Made by a program: the position numbers and the translations under genes. From Endozoicomonas sp. G2_1 (GTDB taxonomy: Bacteria > Pseudomonadota > Gammaproteobacteria > Enterobacterales > Alteromonadaceae): 64,000 bases of DNA. Shown one piece after another: positions 17,734-26,589 of the stretch. The stretch lies in assembly GCF_017744155.1 (NCBI RefSeq), contig NZ_JAGHQT010000001.1, positions 124,001 through 188,000 of the forward strand, read 5' to 3'. The notes beneath the pieces were generated by a model. It was given only the letters and a program-made list of their open reading frames with translations. It was not told the DNA's origin and did no database searches. Numbering within the stretch: the stretch's first letter is position 1; the number at the start of each line of letters is the position of its first letter.

Positions 17734-20733
17734 TTACTGAGCTGGTGCTGGTACTGCGAAACCTTGTCCTGCAGCTGTTTGCACTGTCCAGTTGTCGAAT
17801 TGACGAGCCATTGCTGAAGTTCTTGAACCTGAGCGAACTGAACCAACGTGAGTTAAGTCGTAACCACCAGTATCAGCTGCAACATCATTGTTGAAAGCGT
17901 TCGCTGTCATGTTTAAGAATACTGAGAAGCCAACATCATTGCTATCAACAGTACCATCGTTGTTGGTGTCACCATCGTTAAAGCCATTTAATGCGTTAAC
18001 ATCTGCTGCTAAACCATTGCTAATGTTACCAATTTGGAACAAGTACCAACCAGAAGTAAAGGCGCGTGGTGCATTTTCACCTGTGAAGGTTATTGGGCTG
18101 TTAACACCATTGTAGTAGCGGAAACCGTCACCGTTGCCAATACCTTGTAAGCTACCTAAACCTGTTGAACCTGCGCGAACTACGCCAAAGCTACCATTTG
18201 CACCTGCTTCATTAGCACAGTGAATACCGTCTAAGTACACTGGGCCTGGTAAGCTTGCATCTAAGCCACTTAAGTCAGCACCAGCAGTGGTTTCGTAACA
18301 ACCGTTGCGGAAGTTAGCAACAACGATATTAGCAAAGCGAACTTGGTCTGTGTTGTCAGCAAATAAGATCCCCATTTCACGAGCGTCTGTGTTTTGCGCT
18401 GGGTCTGCAACAGGAACATTAGCACCATCTCGACCGACTAGCGTAGCGTTAACAATACGCGGGTTAGAGTCGCCATCAACAGTCTCACTTGCGTAGATAC
18501 CTGCACGGCCAGTTGTTGGGCGGTGAATAACCATCAGATCTTTGATTAAACCGCTAAAGTCGCGATACCAAATACCGTCACGTGTTGCACCTGTTACTAG
18601 AATCCAGCTTAAACGAGGGTTGCCGTTTTGAATGCGAATACCATCGCGTGCTGAGTCGTGTGATTGAACAAAGGTTAAGCGAGTGTTTTCAGTCACGCCG
18701 TTCAGTACAATATTATCGCTGTATGTGGTGCCAGCAACTGAAGTATCAGCACCTGCTTCAGCAACTACGACGTAGTCGAGTAAGTTATTACCATTACCGC
18801 GGATGAATAACCCCCCCCATTCGCCACTGCCATTTTGATCGGCGTCATCAGACATAAAGCGCACTGGTTGGCTACCTGTACCTAAAGCTTGAATACCAGA
18901 ACCTGGGTAAACAAAAACGTGGTCAACCGCATCTACATTATCGCCGTAGATATCAGTACCTGCACTAATGGTTAGCGTCGCAGTGTTGCTCGCGTCACCA
19001 ATTTGTAGCAAGCCTTCTAATTGCCAGCTAACTGTACCGTCAATACTGGCATCAGTCGTCAAAGTACCACTTAACTGACAAACATTACGGCCATTAACTG
19101 TATCAAGTGCAACTGGCGTTAAGTTACCCACTTGAGGACAAGTCGAGGCAACCACTTCTGGCGCAGTTGGTAAAACAACGCCGCTATTTGGCACTGCGAA
19201 ACCTTGGCCAGCAGCAGTAGATACCGTCCAGTTGTTAAACTGGGCTGCATTGGCATCACTGCCACTTCTCACGGCGCCAATATGGGTAAGGTCGTAACCG
19301 CCAGTATCGGCAGCAACATCATTGTTAAAGTCGTTAGGACCCGCATTACCTAAAAATGGAGATGCACCAATATCGCTGGCATCAACAACACCATCGTTGT
19401 TAGTATCGCCACCGTTAAAGCCAACTAGCGCATTGGCATCGGCCGCTAAGCCATTAGTAATCGCGCCAATTTGTGCCAAATACCAACCTGCGGTAAAACC
19501 TCTATCGGCAAATTCACCCGTGAAGGTAATTGGCTGAGCCTCACCGTTGTAATAACGAATACCTTCGCCATTGCCAATGCCTTGAACGGTAAAACCGTTG
19601 GTACCATCGCGCAGCACTGCAAAGTTTGGATTGCGACCAGCCTCGTTAGCACAGTGAATACCACTGATATAACCTAAACGTCCACCGGTAACTGCAGGAA
19701 TACCACTTAGGTTGGCATCAGCAGAGGTTTCGTAACAACCATTTCTAAAGTTACTAATTAAGATATTGCCAAAGCGGCCTTGATCTGTGTTGTCGGCGAA
19801 AAGAATACCGAATTCACGAGCACTCGTATCAGAGGCAGCACTCTCACTGGCGCCGTCACGACCAACTAAGGTTGCGTTAACAATGCGCGGATTTGAATTG
19901 CCATCGACGGTTTCACTAGCATAAATACCAGCACGACCGCTGTCTGGACGGTGAATAACCATTAGATCTTTAATCAAACCGTTGAAATCGCGATACCAAA
20001 TACCGTCGCGTTCAGCACCCGTAACAAGAATCCAGCTCATGCGCGGATTACCGTTTTGAATGCGAATACCATCGCGGGCTGAGTCATGTGATTGAACAAA
20101 GGTCAAACGAGTGTCTTCACTCACGCCGTTCAAGACAATGTTATCGCTATATGTTGTGCCAGCAACTTCAACACTTGCGCCTGCTTCAGCAACAACAACA
20201 TAGTCAAGTAAGTTGTCACCATCGCCGCGAATGAACAAACCGCCCCACTCGCCACTGCCGTCGGTGTTATCATCGTCAGATAAAAACTGAACTGGGTTTG
20301 CACCAGTACCTAATGCTTGAATGCCTGAGCCAGGGTAAACGAACAGGTGATCAACCTCACCTTCATTGTCACCGTATACTTTAGTACCGGCAGCAACAGT
20401 CAAGGTTGCTGTGCTAGCGGCGTTACCTACTTGCAGTAAGCCTTCTAACATCCAGTCTGTATTATTTTCTGCGCTAATCGCACCGTCTTCAGTCAAAACA
20501 CCGCTTAACTGACATTTGTTGCGATCGCCCTGTTGTTCTAGAGCAACTGGCGTTAAATTACCAACAACAGGACATACTGACGCTGTTGGCGTTGGTGCTG
20601 GCGCCGGAGCAGGTGCTGGAGCCGGAGCAGGTGTTGGACTTGGGGTTGGCGTCGGTGCAGCATTATTACTGCTGCCACCACAAGCACTTAGCATAAGTGC
20701 AGTGAGGACAATAGACAGATGTGTTTTTTTCAT
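17734..20733 (-). CDS. Large lipoprotein with two tandem beta-helix-like repeats
   Basis: The start at 20733 has GGAGAG upstream and gives a lipoprotein signal ending in LSAC; the frame extends to 20751. After a Pro/Thr/Ala linker (about 23-53) the 999-residue protein consists of two copies of one unit, about 54-531 and 532-999. Each begins with a CP-VGNLTPVAL motif and shares long near-identical stretches (SGEWGGLFIRG, LDYVVVAEAGA, DSARDGIRIQNGNPR). The repeated pattern of short strands suggests a right-handed beta-helix. Each unit has a dockerin-like calcium loop (DTNNDGVVDASDIG / DTNNDGTVDSNDVG). Similar surface lipoproteins are widespread in Alteromonadales without known function. It is probably anchored at the outer membrane. 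Confidence 0.75.
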   Translation of the reverse strand: MKKTHLSIVLTALMLSACGGSSNNAAPTPTPSPTPAPAPAPAPAPAPTPTASVCPVVGNLTPVALEQQGDRNKCQLSGVLTEDGAISAENNTDWMLEGLLQVGNAASTATLTVAAGTKVYGDNEGEVDHLFVYPGSGIQALGTGANPVQFLSDDDNTDGSGEWGGLFIRGDGDNLLDYVVVAEAGASVEVAGTTYSDNIVLNGVSEDTRLTFVQSHDSARDGIRIQNGNPRMSWILVTGAERDGIWYRDFNGLIKDLMVIHRPDSGRAGIYASETVDGNSNPRIVNATLVGRDGASESAASDTSAREFGILFADNTDQGRFGNILISNFRNGCYETSADANLSGIPAVTGGRLGYISGIHCANEAGRNPNFAVLRDGTNGFTVQGIGNGEGIRYYNGEAQPITFTGEFADRGFTAGWYLAQIGAITNGLAADANALVGFNGGDTNNDGVVDASDIGASPFLGNAGPNDFNNDVAADTGGYDLTHIGAVRSGSDANAAQFNNWTVSTAAGQGFAVPNSGVVLPTAPEVVASTCPQVGNLTPVALDTVNGRNVCQLSGTLTTDASIDGTVSWQLEGLLQIGDASNTATLTISAGTDIYGDNVDAVDHVFVYPGSGIQALGTGSQPVRFMSDDADQNGSGEWGGLFIRGNGNNLLDYVVVAEAGADTSVAGTTYSDNIVLNGVTENTRLTFVQSHDSARDGIRIQNGNPRLSWILVTGATRDGIWYRDFSGLIKDLMVIHRPTTGRAGIYASETVDGDSNPRIVNATLVGRDGANVPVADPAQNTDAREMGILFADNTDQVRFANIVVANFRNGCYETTAGADLSGLDASLPGPVYLDGIHCANEAGANGSFGVVRAGSTGLGSLQGIGNGDGFRYYNGVNSPITFTGENAPRAFTSGWYLFQIGNISNGLAADVNALNGFNDGDTNNDGTVDSNDVGFSVFLNMTANAFNNDVAADTGGYDLTHVGSVRSGSRTSAMARQFDNWTVQTAAGQGFAVPAPAQ

Positions 20734-20858
20734 GGTTCTCTCCGTTTTCACCTAAATTAGCGAATTTGCTGTTGTTTTTAGGGATTACGCCACGGAGTTT
20801 TGAAAAGTTGCGGCCGGGTTACTATTTTTCTAAATTTTTTCGATAAAAAATTATAACC

Positions 20859-21182
20859 CTATGATTTTATGTTAAATATTTTATTAAAAAACATTTTCCA
20901 ATCACCGATAAAACTGTAAATAGGATAGCTAAATGTCGCCGGTCGATTCTTCTCGAAGAAGAAATGACCAACCCAAGCACAGCCATAACCAGCTAATAAA
21001 GCATAAAGTAAGAACCAGCCATTGCTAAAGTAAAACGCAGCTATGATAAAAGCTATCGCAATTGTACTGCCCAAATAATGAAAACGTCGACACCACAGGT
21101 TTTGATGCTGGGAAAGATAAAATGGATAAAACTCTTTAAAGCTTTTGTATTGTTCAACGTTATCTTGTGATTGCTGATGCAT
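20859..21182 (-). CDS. DUF962 (Mpo1-like) membrane protein
   Basis: The 107-residue product shows the DUF962 signature: FHYLGSTIAIAFI, then a second hydrophobic stretch and GHFFFEKNRPATFSYPIYSFIGDWKMF. GGGAG lies 10 bases before the ATG. Yeast Mpo1 of this family is a 2-hydroxy fatty acid dioxygenase. Whether bacterial members do the same is not established. The gene stands alone on the minus strand. Confidence 0.85.
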   Translation of the reverse strand: MHQQSQDNVEQYKSFKEFYPFYLSQHQNLWCRRFHYLGSTIAIAFIIAAFYFSNGWFLLYALLAGYGCAWVGHFFFEKNRPATFSYPIYSFIGDWKMFFNKIFNIKS

Positions 21183-21420
21183 AACTTCAAGCTCCCGATT
21201 AGTGGCAATTGATTGGCTAAATGATTAACGCAGGCAAAATACGATCAGTCACTAACACCGATATATGCTCGTGACAATACCTAAATACCTACATCCATGT
21301 AAGTAAGGCGTTATTTTTACGAATTGATTAAATCTCAACTATAGCGATGTTATCAGTGACAACTTGGCCTAAATAAGGCACTGACACATCTATTAAAATC
21401 ATCAACACAACTTAGGTTGG

Positions 21421-22071
21421 CTAGACGCCCTGCTCGCGATAATGGATCATCAAAGCACCACTGACATCACCTACTGTCAACTGTTCAATTAATTGATAAT
21501 CGGTGTCTTGGAAAAAAGCTCGATATTTTTCAGAGGTCGCGTAAACAGCAACGCCCTCACTATCTGGGTGTTCTTCTAGCACAGTATTAACCGCAGCCAT
21601 CAGGTAATGACCAAAGCCGTGGTGTTGATGTAATGGGTGAATAGCAATAAAAGACAACATATGAAATTTTTTAAGTGGCACCGCATCAAGTATACGCTGC
21701 TCTTTTTCAATCATTTGTTTGGTGCTGAAATACCCTGCGCTGAGCAACATTTTAAGTCGCCAGTGCCAATATCGCCCAGAAGTAACACCATCATTAGGAC
21801 TGTTTAAACAAGCAACACCAACCATAGTTTCACCCAAATAAAGGCCTACCATTGGCTGTTTGGCCTGCCAAAAGGCGCTGAGCTCTTCTCGAATAGAAGC
21901 TCGTAACCTTTGTTCATAGTCTTCGTTTTCACCATCAAAAATCGACAAAAAAACCGGATCGTCATGATAGGCTTGATATAACAAAGATGCCGCAAGCTTT
22001 AAATCTTCTGCGCTCAAATACGCTGCCCTAACCTCACTGTCTAACGCTTCACTGCTAACACTATTCATCAT
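21421..22071 (-). CDS. GNAT family N-acetyltransferase
   Basis: The frame opens at 22143, but GGGG stands just before the paired ATGs at 22071 and 22068, so the start is placed there, giving 216 residues. The C-terminal half has the GNAT acetyl-CoA loop (LSFIAIHPLHQHHGFGHYLMAAV) and a following ATSEKYRAFFQDTDYQ pattern, typical of the RimI-like fold. The N-terminus (LKLAASLLYQAYHDDPVFL) agrees with the family. The substrate is unknown. No operon partner is evident. Confidence 0.8.
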   Translation of the reverse strand: MMNSVSSEALDSEVRAAYLSAEDLKLAASLLYQAYHDDPVFLSIFDGENEDYEQRLRASIREELSAFWQAKQPMVGLYLGETMVGVACLNSPNDGVTSGRYWHWRLKMLLSAGYFSTKQMIEKEQRILDAVPLKKFHMLSFIAIHPLHQHHGFGHYLMAAVNTVLEEHPDSEGVAVYATSEKYRAFFQDTDYQLIEQLTVGDVSGALMIHYREQGV

Positions 22072-22271
22072 TATTCCCCATTGCGAATGATTGAGTATGT
22101 TGTGGTTGCAACCACTTATTATTTTATTTTTTATTTGTCTCAACGCCTTTTTGAAAAAAGCGTTATTCTCACATTAAAAGGATCTGACATTGAGATCAAT
22201 ATTTGAGATGGTGATTTTTTAAACTACAGATATAATTTAGCTAAAGTATTCCTATTCCAGCGAGGCTGACA

Positions 22272-22505
22272 ATGGATACTCAAAAGTATACGCTAGCTAC
22301 CTTGTTTGCCGAACTCGGCTTAGCTAATGACGAACAAGCGATTAGTGAATTTATTTATCGCAACAAACACCGAGAAGACGACATTAATATCGTCGATGCC
22401 AAATTTTGGTCACCATCGCAAAAGAAGTTCCTTCGAAGCGCTCAACAAAGTGACTCAAACTGGTTACCTATTGTCAACCAACTCAATACCCTATTAAAGC
22501 TGTAA
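22272..22505 (+). CDS. DUF2789 family protein
   Basis: The 77-residue product (LATLFAELGLANDEQAISEFIYRN, AKFWSPSQKKFLRSAQQSDSNW) matches the small DUF2789 family found across gammaproteobacteria. GAGG lies at a good distance from the ATG. The function is unknown, and the gene stands alone. Confidence 0.8.
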   Translation: MDTQKYTLATLFAELGLANDEQAISEFIYRNKHREDDINIVDAKFWSPSQKKFLRSAQQSDSNWLPIVNQLNTLLKL

Positions 22506-22691
22506 AAGGTCTTCGCGCTGTACAACAAAAATTCAGATTCCCGACCATCGATTTTATTTCGCCCCGACAAAGCTCACCAATCAAACAATGCGGTGAAATT
22601 TAACCCAAAAGTGAAGTTATTTTAAATTGCTGCAACTTTTCACTATTAACAGGCGTAGTTATCTATAGCAAAATGTTTTAACGTTGGTTTA

Positions 22692-22955
22692 GGGCGTGTT
22701 GCTCTTTCGAGATTGAATTTTGTTCAATCTAAACGCTTTCTGATCGCGGCGCTCGGGCTGTAACATAGTTATTCTATGTAAAAACCGAGCAACAATGAGC
22801 AGGAAGCGTTTAGATGAACCCGCAGGGCAGCACCTGTTTGGCTTTTCTACGGCGTTGTCGCAGAATTTGTGTAGAACAACTACACAACATCTGCTCCGCC
22901 TTGTATAAAAACCAAACAGACTACTGCAAAACAATCCTGAAAGATCAATACGCCC
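22692..22955. mobile_element. MITE-like element with 24-bp terminal inverted repeats
   Basis: The ends are imperfect inverted repeats agreeing at 20 of 24 positions: GGGCGTGTTGCTCTTTC at the left against the complement GGGCGTATTGATCTTTC at the right. An internal hairpin pairs CTAAACGCTTTCTG (22729-22742) with CAGGAAGCGTTTAG (22800-22813) and has nested stems GCTCGG/CCGAGC and ACATAG/CTATGT. No transposase is encoded. The short open frames inside are not credible. No target-site duplication could be confirmed. The element lies in the 530-base gap between the DUF2789 gene and the sigma factor gene; I see nothing else in that gap. Confidence 0.65.
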
Positions 22956-23036
22956 AATACACTCAACCAATTAATAAAACAAAATTTGTTACTAGCACGG
23001 TCAACTGACCCGTTATTGATAAAATGAGTAACTCAC

Positions 23037-23591
23037 ATGGAACATGCTAAAGATCATTTATTTGCCCTGTTTAGTGCTTGCCAGCTTGGCGATAGAGCGG
23101 CTTTTGCCAAACTCTATCAGCTGACCGCAGCACGACTAAATGGCATTGCTTATCGAATTACCAATAACCGAGAAAGCGCCAACGAAGTCTTACAAGAAGC
23201 ATTTATTCAAATTTGGCAAAACAAACAAGAATATCAGGCGATGAAAGGCGAAGTCTTTACTTGGCTCGCCAGCATTGTTCGCTATCGCGCATACGACAAA
23301 GTGCGAGCCGAGCAGCGTCGCCATCAGTACGACAGTGTCGAATTCAATGAACTCGACACCCATTCGCCATGGCAAAAGTTACTCAATACGGAAGATCAAG
23401 TACACACATCTCAAGCCCTCGAACACTGTTTAGACAATCTCGAAAAAAGTCAAAAACAATCGATTTTAATGGCTTATTTGTACGGCTACAGCCGTGAAGA
23501 AATATCCAAACATTTTAACAGCCCAGTAAACACGATTAAATCTTGGCTGAAACGCGGTTTAGGGAGGTTGCAGTTATGTCTAAACAGCTAA
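23037..23591 (+). CDS. ECF-type RNA polymerase sigma factor
   Basis: The 184-residue product has sigma region 2 (ARLNGIAYRITNNRESANEVLQEAFIQIWQN) and region 4 (LDNLEKSQKQSILMAYLYGYSREEISKHF...VNTIKSWLKRGL), with no regions 1 or 3. That is the ECF pattern, closest by eye to SigK-like groups that pair with RskA-type anti-sigma factors. Its 3' end overlaps the start of the anti-sigma gene by 16 bp, so expression is coupled. Its targets are unknown; the alginate-export-type porin just downstream is a candidate. Confidence 0.9.
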   Translation: MEHAKDHLFALFSACQLGDRAAFAKLYQLTAARLNGIAYRITNNRESANEVLQEAFIQIWQNKQEYQAMKGEVFTWLASIVRYRAYDKVRAEQRRHQYDSVEFNELDTHSPWQKLLNTEDQVHTSQALEHCLDNLEKSQKQSILMAYLYGYSREEISKHFNSPVNTIKSWLKRGLGRLQLCLNS

Positions 23592-24340
23592 ATAGATACC
23601 AAAATCCAACAATTATTGAGCACTTAGCCAGTCAATACGTGATTGGTGCGCTGCCGGCAAGAGTGCGGGCACGTGTTGAACGACTAAGACTACAAAACTT
23701 CGCCTTAGAATACGCGATTAACGATTGGCAAAACCGCTTTGTTAGCTTTGACGAAACAACACCAGAGCTCGATGTCGATGAACAAAACTGGCAGCAAATC
23801 GAACAGCAACTCGGCTTTGTTAAACCCCATTCGGCGACCAAACCGAGAAGCCTGTTATCTCAGTTTGGTGAATGGTTAACCACACCGAGATTAGTACTAA
23901 CCAGCTTTATGTTTAGTTTTGTCGCGTTAATTAGTTTTCTGGTCGTTAACCCGCTTAACAGTGCCGATCCTTTGAGCTATGTTGCGGTATTGGAAAACCA
24001 ACAAGACGATGCTCACTTAGTTGCTAGCACCTATGGCGAGTCGAAAAAGCTGGTGCTCAACATAGTGAAATCGACACCGTTAGATCAAGAACAAGACCTT
24101 GAGCTTTGGGTTATTTCCAAAACCGATCAACAAGCGCGCAGCCTAGGTGTACTTCCTCAAGGCCAAGAAATTGTTGAACAGCAGCTATCGGATGCACAGT
24201 GGCGTCTGATTAAAGACTCACATTCACTCATTGTTACGCTAGAGGAAAAAGGCGGTGCCGCAATTGGTGAGCCAAGTGACGATGTTGTTTCTCGGGGTTT
24301 ATGTGTTCGTCTTACTGATTGGCGTCAGGCGAGCACCTAG
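23576..24340 (+). CDS. Anti-sigma factor (RskA-like)
   Basis: The start at 23576 has AGGGAGG upstream; the frame extends to 23543 inside the sigma gene. The 254-residue protein has an N-terminal cytoplasmic sigma-binding part, one transmembrane helix (about 105-127, LVLTSFMFSFVALISFLVV), and a periplasmic RskA domain (DLELWVISKTDQQARSLGVLPQG, HSLIVTLEEKGGA). It would hold the ECF sigma factor at the membrane until a signal releases it. No zinc-binding HxxxCxxC motif is visible, unlike ZAS anti-sigma factors. Confidence 0.85.
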   Translation: MSKQLNRYQNPTIIEHLASQYVIGALPARVRARVERLRLQNFALEYAINDWQNRFVSFDETTPELDVDEQNWQQIEQQLGFVKPHSATKPRSLLSQFGEWLTTPRLVLTSFMFSFVALISFLVVNPLNSADPLSYVAVLENQQDDAHLVASTYGESKKLVLNIVKSTPLDQEQDLELWVISKTDQQARSLGVLPQGQEIVEQQLSDAQWRLIKDSHSLIVTLEEKGGAAIGEPSDDVVSRGLCVRLTDWRQAST

Positions 24341-24396
24341 TCCGCTGTTGAGGCGAAACAACAAATAATCATAAGCAGCAAAGGAAATAATATTCA

Positions 24397-25704
24397 ATGA
24401 ACTCGAGACCAAAAGCACTATTTCCAGCTTCACGTAAGCCATTGAAAAAAGCACTGACACCGCTTGCCATTGTGCCATTGGCCACGCTGGCCTCTGCTGA
24501 ACTTGCCAATGCGAATGAGCTTGAACCAGAATTTAATGCAAGAACTCGGTTCCACCAAATTAAGGACAATAACCTAGGTGATGCCCAAGCCTTTACCACC
24601 AGGCTAGCGCCAGGGCTTACTTGGTATTTAGACGACAAGCGCAATTGGCAGCTTTTTGCCAAAGCGAATATTGTTGTAGCGGCCAACAAAAATGGTTATA
24701 ACTCGATGGCGGTTGCTCGGCCAACCGCGCCAATTGCTGACCCCGCCAACCAAAGCTTGCACCAGTGGCATGCCAAATACGACAGCCAAAATTATTGGTC
24801 ACTTGCCATTGGCCGCCAAAAGCTCGACTTTAACAACCAGCGCATTATCGGCAGTCACGATTTTTGGCAAACACCGCAAACCTTTGACGCTGCGAGTTTT
24901 TACTACGACAACTATCAGAATTTTAAAATAAACTATCACTACACTAGTAAAGTTCATCGCATTTTTAGCCGGCGGGCAAAAGCGCAATTGTCGAGAAATG
25001 ACGTTCGCTTTCCGGCGCAAACAATCAGACCAGCCAATCAACTTGGTGTTCATCGACTCGACGGCCACTTACTCAACGTCGACTACCAATGGCAAGACTT
25101 ACTCAATATCAGTGCCTACAATTACTGGGTTGATAATCAAGACTTTGCTCGGTTCTCAATCAACACCCAAGGATTGATATTAAGTGGTGAGGTCAAGCCC
25201 GCTCGCATTAAGTACTTTTATCGCCTGCATTACGCCAAGCAACGGGATATTGAAGCGAACCCGCTTGATTACAGCGCCGATTATCACGAGCTAAATCTCG
25301 GTTTTCAGTACAAAAGTCATCGCTTTGAATTTACTCAAGAAATGTTTTCTGCGGCAAATAATGCCGGTTTTATTACGCCGCTCGCCAGTTTCCACAACTT
25401 TCAGGGCTGGACCGATGTATTTTCCAGTTATGGCATGCAGCAAGGCTTAAAAGAGCAAAACTTCAGCTATCGCGGCCGCCATAAAAAATTGAGATGGCGA
25501 GTAAGATTTCACAACTTTAATAGCTATGTTGGCGACCAACACATAGGCACAGAAATCGATTTAGAGCTTGCCTACCGCTTTAATCGCCATTGGCAAGCAA
25601 GGCTGGTATATGCAAGGTTCAACAGCATTGATGGCTTGACCAGTTTCAACCGCGCCAATGACGATGTCAGCACAACGTTTGGCTCGATTAGTTATAAGTT
25701 CTAA
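24397..25704 (+). CDS. Alginate-export-type outer-membrane porin
   Basis: The 435-residue product has an N-terminal export region and then an alginate_exp (AlgE-like) beta-barrel pattern: FNARTRFHQIKDNNLGDAQ, TRLAPGLTWYLD, WSLAIGRQKLDFNNQRIIGSHDFWQTPQTFDAA. It ends in a phenylalanine-terminal strand (FGSISYKF), typical of outer-membrane proteins. Alginate_exp domain proteins also occur as general porins in marine bacteria, so alginate is not implied. AAGGAAA precedes the ATG. It lies 56 bp after the anti-sigma gene and may belong to that operon or its regulon. Confidence 0.8.
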   Translation: MNSRPKALFPASRKPLKKALTPLAIVPLATLASAELANANELEPEFNARTRFHQIKDNNLGDAQAFTTRLAPGLTWYLDDKRNWQLFAKANIVVAANKNGYNSMAVARPTAPIADPANQSLHQWHAKYDSQNYWSLAIGRQKLDFNNQRIIGSHDFWQTPQTFDAASFYYDNYQNFKINYHYTSKVHRIFSRRAKAQLSRNDVRFPAQTIRPANQLGVHRLDGHLLNVDYQWQDLLNISAYNYWVDNQDFARFSINTQGLILSGEVKPARIKYFYRLHYAKQRDIEANPLDYSADYHELNLGFQYKSHRFEFTQEMFSAANNAGFITPLASFHNFQGWTDVFSSYGMQQGLKEQNFSYRGRHKKLRWRVRFHNFNSYVGDQHIGTEIDLELAYRFNRHWQARLVYARFNSIDGLTSFNRANDDVSTTFGSISYKF

Positions 25705-25763
25705 CGATCGAAACTATGTGCGTTCCATATCGACGTGCACGGTTAAGTCTGGTGAGTAACGTT

Positions 25764-26435
25764 TTATTGCCAGTCTTCGGCGTTACCATCGTGAATAATG
25801 GTAATGCCGTCGATTTGATCATAGCGATCGTACACTTCGTCCGGCATCGGATTTTGTTTCAAATCAATCAAGGTCAGCTTAGTTAAGCCTTTAACAGTGA
25901 GATCTTCCAACTTATTGTCAAACAAATAGGCTTTTTCTAACGCCAACAGCGGTTGAATATCTAACTCGGTCAGTAAATTATTGGTCAGTCGCAATTTCTT
26001 TACTTGCGCTAAGCCCGACATATCTAGGGTTTTCAGCTTATTTTTAAACAAATACAAGGTTGATAGTTGAGATAAGCCTGCAACTTGTAATGAAGACAAA
26101 CGATTGCTGGCCAGATTAAGGTATTCGAGTTTGCTCAATGGGGTTAAATCGGCACTAGCTATATTGTTGTTAAACAAAGACAAATAGGTTAATTCAGTAA
26201 ATTGCTCAATGCCTTGTAAGCTATTGATTTTTTTGCCGTGGCACTTAATTTTTGTCACTTGATTCGCTTGCTGCCAATTGTGCTTGTTAGCACCTTTGAG
26301 CAAACAATTTTTCAGTGCCGAATCTTTAATTGCGCTAAACAAATCTTGGCTAGCCGCGGCAGGATGAGCTGATATTGCCGACATCACAACAGAAAAAGAC
26401 AACGCAGAAAGCAGTAAGTAAGGCTTCAACCGCAT
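25764..26435 (-). CDS. Secreted leucine-rich-repeat protein
   Basis: The 223-residue product has a signal peptide (residues 1-28, ending AAAS). It then has about six SDS22-like repeats of 20-22 residues (LTYLSLFNNNIASADLTPL, LEYLNLASNRLSSLQVAGL, LSTLYLFKNKLKTLDMSGL and so on), forming a curved LRR domain for protein or ligand binding. A conserved Cys pair lies before the repeats (NCLLKGANK, IKCHGKK). It stands alone between the porin and the TonB receptor, and its partner is unknown. Confidence 0.8.
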   Translation of the reverse strand: MRLKPYLLLSALSFSVVMSAISAHPAAASQDLFSAIKDSALKNCLLKGANKHNWQQANQVTKIKCHGKKINSLQGIEQFTELTYLSLFNNNIASADLTPLSKLEYLNLASNRLSSLQVAGLSQLSTLYLFKNKLKTLDMSGLAQVKKLRLTNNLLTELDIQPLLALEKAYLFDNKLEDLTVKGLTKLTLIDLKQNPMPDEVYDRYDQIDGITIIHDGNAEDWQ

Positions 26436-26531
26436 AATAAATTCAAGTTAACTCAAATTATTCTAATAATGCTCCTACCATAATCAGCGCGCGTTTGATT
26501 AGCAAGTCTTGCCAATCAAAAAGTTATCGAG

Positions 26532-26569
26532 ACAAAAAAGCCCCAACTCAGTTACTTCGTTGGGGCTTT
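26532..26569 (-). terminator. Intrinsic terminator of the TonB receptor gene
   Basis: On the minus strand AAAGCCCCAAC...GTTGGGGCTTT (11-bp stem) is followed by TTT. It lies 20 bp after the stop. Confidence 0.88.
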
Positions 26570-26589
26570 GGTCAAAACCAAGGCAAAGG

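Noticed and set aside
20516-20755. Plus-strand frame rich in Gly-Ala repeats
   Set aside because: It is the complement of the Pro/Thr/Ala linker of the minus-strand lipoprotein gene.
22689-23008. Two short frames, one on each strand, in the gap before the sigma factor gene
   Set aside because: Both fall within or across the MITE-like element and show no protein-like composition or ribosome site.
24397-25704. Alginate secretion by the alginate-export-type porin
   Set aside because: No alginate biosynthesis genes are nearby, and this barrel family is used as a general porin in many marine bacteria.
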